Source: Bacilli bacterium (GTDB taxonomy: Bacteria > Bacillota_I > Bacilli_A > RF39 > UBA660). Taken from it: 7,706 bases of DNA. A program made the position numbers and the translations under genes. The DNA is taken from positions 1 to 7,706 of the forward strand of contig JAQVZB010000047.1 of assembly GCA_029004695.1 (NCBI GenBank), written 5' to 3'. Positions 6,179 to 7,706 of this stretch are shown piece after piece (the stretch's first letter is position 1; each line of letters begins with the position of its first letter). The notes beneath the pieces were generated by a model. It was not told where the DNA came from. It searched no databases and worked only from the letters and a program-made list of their open reading frames with translations.

Positions 6179-7414
6179 ATGAGAATAATTGAATTATCCT
6201 TTGAAAATTTTGATAATTTTGCTACAAATCATCCTCTAAGGAATTATTGTCAAAGTTCAGCTTACGCGATGTTTATGAGTGAACAAGGTTTTAGCTATGA
6301 TTATATTGGTTATGAAGATAATGGAAATATTGTTGCCGCATCTCTAATATTATATAAAAGAATTGGAGGAATGCAAAAATATGCTTATGCTCCAAAAGGT
6401 TTTTTAATTGATTATTATAATATAAGTTTAGTATCTGATTTTACAAAAGCCTTAACCAAAAAATTAAAATCCAAAGGTATTGTTTTTTTAAAAATTAATC
6501 CAGAAATAATTATTGCGGAACTAAAATATAAAAACTCATTTAATAGTGAATATAATAAAAATGTGAAAATAATTGATGATTTAAAATCAATTGATTATAA
6601 AAGAAGAAGAGAAGTTAAACCTTTAGAATTAATTGAACCAAGAATTAGTGCCTATATAAATTTGAAAAAATATAATCTAAATAAATTAAATAATGAAACT
6701 AGTGAAAAAATTATTTTTTCACAAAAAAAAGGATTAGAATATGATATTGTAACAAGTAAAGAAGTTAAAATAATTTATGATTTTATAAAAGACCATACTA
6801 AAAAGAATATCAATTATTACCGTAACTTACTTAATATTTTTAGTAAATTTAATATGTCAGAATTACTTCTGGTAAAAGTTAATTATAAAAATTTTTTAAT
6901 TCAAGCTAAAGAAGCATATGAAATTGAACTTGAAAATAATAATAATTATAACGAGATAATCCAAGAAAACACAACCGAAAGAAATTTGAATATTAAAATG
7001 GAATCAGATAAACTTTTACTTCAATTAAAAAACAATATTGTTGAAGCTACTGAAGGATTAAAAAAAGGTGTTAATGAATACATTGCTGGGGCAATTGTTG
7101 TTAAATACCAAAATAGAATAACAATAATCGAAAGTGGTTATAATTCTGCTTTTAATAATTTATATCCAAACTATTACTTGTATAATAAATTATTTGAAAT
7201 ATATGCAAAAGATTATGATTATATAGATTTAAATGGTTTATCTTCAGATTTTAGTACTGGCTCAGAGTATTATTTATCTAATCAATTTAAATTAGAATTT
7301 AATCCTAATATATATGAGTTTATTGGTGAATTTGATTTTATTATTAACGATTTTAGTTTTAAAAATTTACAAAGAAATGATGCTATTGCTAAAGAAATGG
7401 AATTATTTAAATAA
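6179..7414 (+). CDS. FemABX-family peptidoglycan interpeptide-bridge ligase (lipid II aminoacyltransferase)
   Basis: FemABX enzymes use aminoacyl-tRNA to add amino acids to the stem peptide of lipid II, building cross-bridges on the inner face of the membrane. The 411-aa length is typical. N-terminal half: HPLRNYCQSSAYA (18-30), IVAASLILYKR (51-61) and YAYAPKGFLIDY (68-79), the family's GNAT-like core, then FLKINPE (103-109). Residues about 240-296 are rich in Glu, Lys, Asn and Leu and look like the two-helix coiled-coil arm of FemA/FemX. C-terminal half: GAIVVKYQNRITIIESGYNS (304-323), YDYIDLNGLSSDF (346-358) and QFKLEFNPNIYEFIGEFDFI (369-388), all typical. ATG 6179 has AGAGGTG 7 nt upstream. 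The gene is divergent from eno, and an IS element follows it. The amino acid added cannot be read from sequence; a Lys-type stem peptide is likely but inferred. Confidence 0.9.
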   Translation: MRIIELSFENFDNFATNHPLRNYCQSSAYAMFMSEQGFSYDYIGYEDNGNIVAASLILYKRIGGMQKYAYAPKGFLIDYYNISLVSDFTKALTKKLKSKGIVFLKINPEIIIAELKYKNSFNSEYNKNVKIIDDLKSIDYKRRREVKPLELIEPRISAYINLKKYNLNKLNNETSEKIIFSQKKGLEYDIVTSKEVKIIYDFIKDHTKKNINYYRNLLNIFSKFNMSELLLVKVNYKNFLIQAKEAYEIELENNNNYNEIIQENTTERNLNIKMESDKLLLQLKNNIVEATEGLKKGVNEYIAGAIVVKYQNRITIIESGYNSAFNNLYPNYYLYNKLFEIYAKDYDYIDLNGLSSDFSTGSEYYLSNQFKLEFNPNIYEFIGEFDFIINDFSFKNLQRNDAIAKEMELFK

Positions 7415-7424
7415 AAAAGAAGCT
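7413..7424 (+). other. Possible left half of an interrupted terminator after the fem gene
   Basis: AAAAAAGAAGCT begins within the fem stop codon and looks like the A-rich 5' arm of a rho-independent terminator, whose partner would read AGCTTCTTTTTT. No such 3' arm follows; IS-like sequence begins within a few bases instead. The idea that an IS split the hairpin at its loop is inference and needs the sequence beyond the right end of the element. Confidence 0.35.
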
Positions 7425-7426
7425 AA

Positions 7427-7445
7427 TGAAGTGAACCTGAAGTGA
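7427..7445 (+). repeat. Two direct copies of TGAAGTGA with 11-bp period
   Basis: TGAAGTGA occurs at 7427-7434 and again at 7438-7445, separated by ACC. The pair lies at the probable outer end of the insertion sequence. The first copy starts with TG, as IS3-family terminal repeats do, so 7427 is a reasonable candidate for the element's first base. The copies may be part of the terminal inverted repeat (transposase contact sites) or chance. Confidence 0.5.
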
Positions 7446-7451
7446 TAAAGT

Positions 7452-7492
7452 AAAAGTAGACACATAAAAAAGATGTGATCTGCTTTTCTTTT
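7452..7492 (+). terminator. Stem-loop with U-tract near the IS left end
   Basis: AAAAGTAGACACAT (7452-7465) pairs with ATGTGATCTGCTTTT (7473-7487) around a 7-nt A-rich loop: 14 pairs including one T-G, with a single bulged A at 7478. TTTTCTTTT follows. It would stop transcripts arriving from the fem gene. Such hairpins are known at ends of IS3-type elements, where they shield the transposase gene from outside transcription. The left arm also contains the AAAGTAGACAC motif of the IS end, so the same bases may serve transposase binding. Confidence 0.6.
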
Positions 7493-7494
7493 GT

Positions 7495-7500
7495 TATAAT
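7495..7500 (+). promoter_or_regulatory. Probable -10 box for the IS orfA gene
   Basis: A consensus TATAAT lies 20 nt before the orfA ATG, just after the terminal stem-loop. No good -35 is visible at 16-18 bp upstream, which would suit the weak expression usual for transposases. The call rests on the -10 match and position only. Confidence 0.38.
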
Positions 7501-7520
7501 TTAAATAAGAAGATGATATT

Positions 7521-7706
7521 ATGGGAAGACCAAAAGACATTTCTACCTCAAGAAAAAATTGGAGTAAGGAAGAAAAAACAAAGGCTGTTAAAAGAGTTTT
7601 AGAAAATCACGAAACTGCTGAAGATGTTCGAAAAGAATTAGATATTAATTCAGGATTGTTACATGCATGGATTCAAAAATATTTAGAAAATGGTGATAAA
7701 GGATTA
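7521..7706 (+). CDS. IS3-family transposase OrfA (helix-turn-helix protein), N-terminal 62 codons
   Basis: The frame opens at ATG 7521 and continues without a stop to the window end. The product starts MGRPKDISTSRKNWSKEEKT, and residues 14-62 form the helix-turn-helix typical of IS3/IS150 OrfA: WSKEEKTKAVKRVLEN, then HETAEDVRKELDINSGLLHA, then WIQKYLENGDKGL. The final 'W..KY..nG..gL' is a strong family mark. OrfA binds the IS ends; the DDE transposase is usually made as an OrfAB fusion by a -1 frameshift, but that part lies beyond the window. Upstream AAGAAG is a weak ribosome-binding site. Both tryptophans are TGG. Whether the full element is intact cannot be judged from here. Confidence 0.85.
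   Translation, partial: MGRPKDISTSRKNWSKEEKTKAVKRVLENHETAEDVRKELDINSGLLHAWIQKYLENGDKGL

Larger units (their letters stand above)
7427..7706 (+). mobile_element. Left part of an IS3-family (IS150-like) insertion sequence
   Basis: The element is recognised from an OrfA-type helix-turn-helix gene at the window edge, preceded by about 95 bp with the usual layout of an IS3-family left end: a TG-starting terminus, an AAAAGTAGACAC motif common in Bacillota members of this family, a stem-loop and a TATAAT box. The exact left boundary is tentative (7427 is the best guess; 7433 or 7438 are alternatives) because the right inverted repeat and target duplication are outside the window. It lies downstream of, and in the same direction as, the intact fem gene. 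Confidence 0.72.

Noticed and set aside
1..7706. UGA-as-tryptophan genetic code
   Set aside because: Trp codons read in rnr, the 142-aa gene and orfA are TGG, and genes run full length under the standard code.

Overview
This is an ordinary chromosomal stretch from a very AT-rich, low-GC Gram-positive-type bacterium (Bacillota/Mycoplasmatota-like, for example an uncultured Erysipelotrichia or RF39-type lineage; the placement is inference). Seven genes carry clear family signatures. Tryptophan is written TGG wherever I read the codon, and every complete gene ends in TAA, so there is no sign of the mycoplasma UGA-to-Trp recoding. MurF and a FemABX-type ligase show that the cell makes peptidoglycan, unlike wall-less mollicutes.

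Minus strand, 6071 down to 1 (transcription runs right to left): eno (enolase), an unrecognised 142-aa protein with a possible Cys-His-Asp triad, murF, secG, rnr (RNase R), smpB, and the first 65 codons of a secreted amidase-signature protein that runs off the left edge. eno/hypothetical, rnr/smpB and smpB/amidase overlap, and the hypothetical-murF gap is 13 bp. A rho-independent terminator follows secG directly, and a TATAAT box precedes rnr, so there are probably two transcription units: eno-hyp-murF-secG and rnr-smpB-amidase. The secG-rnr-smpB order is the familiar Bacillota block linking protein export with RNA decay and ribosome rescue. ssrA, which often follows smpB, is not in the window.

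Plus strand, 6179 to 7414: a FemABX-family peptidoglycan bridge ligase, divergent from eno. The roughly 107-bp divergent region holds a good eno promoter and an extended -10 promoter for the fem gene.

Right edge, about 7427 to 7706: the left end of an IS3-family (IS150-like) insertion sequence, with a terminal stem-loop, a TATAAT box and the first 62 codons of the OrfA helix-turn-helix protein. It appears to sit just after what looks like half of the fem gene's own terminator.

No gene-free stretch exceeds 300 bases. I found no CRISPR array, tRNA, rRNA or defence system. I do not see a convincing undescribed system. The best candidates for a second look are the 142-aa protein between eno and murF, and the IS insertion point.
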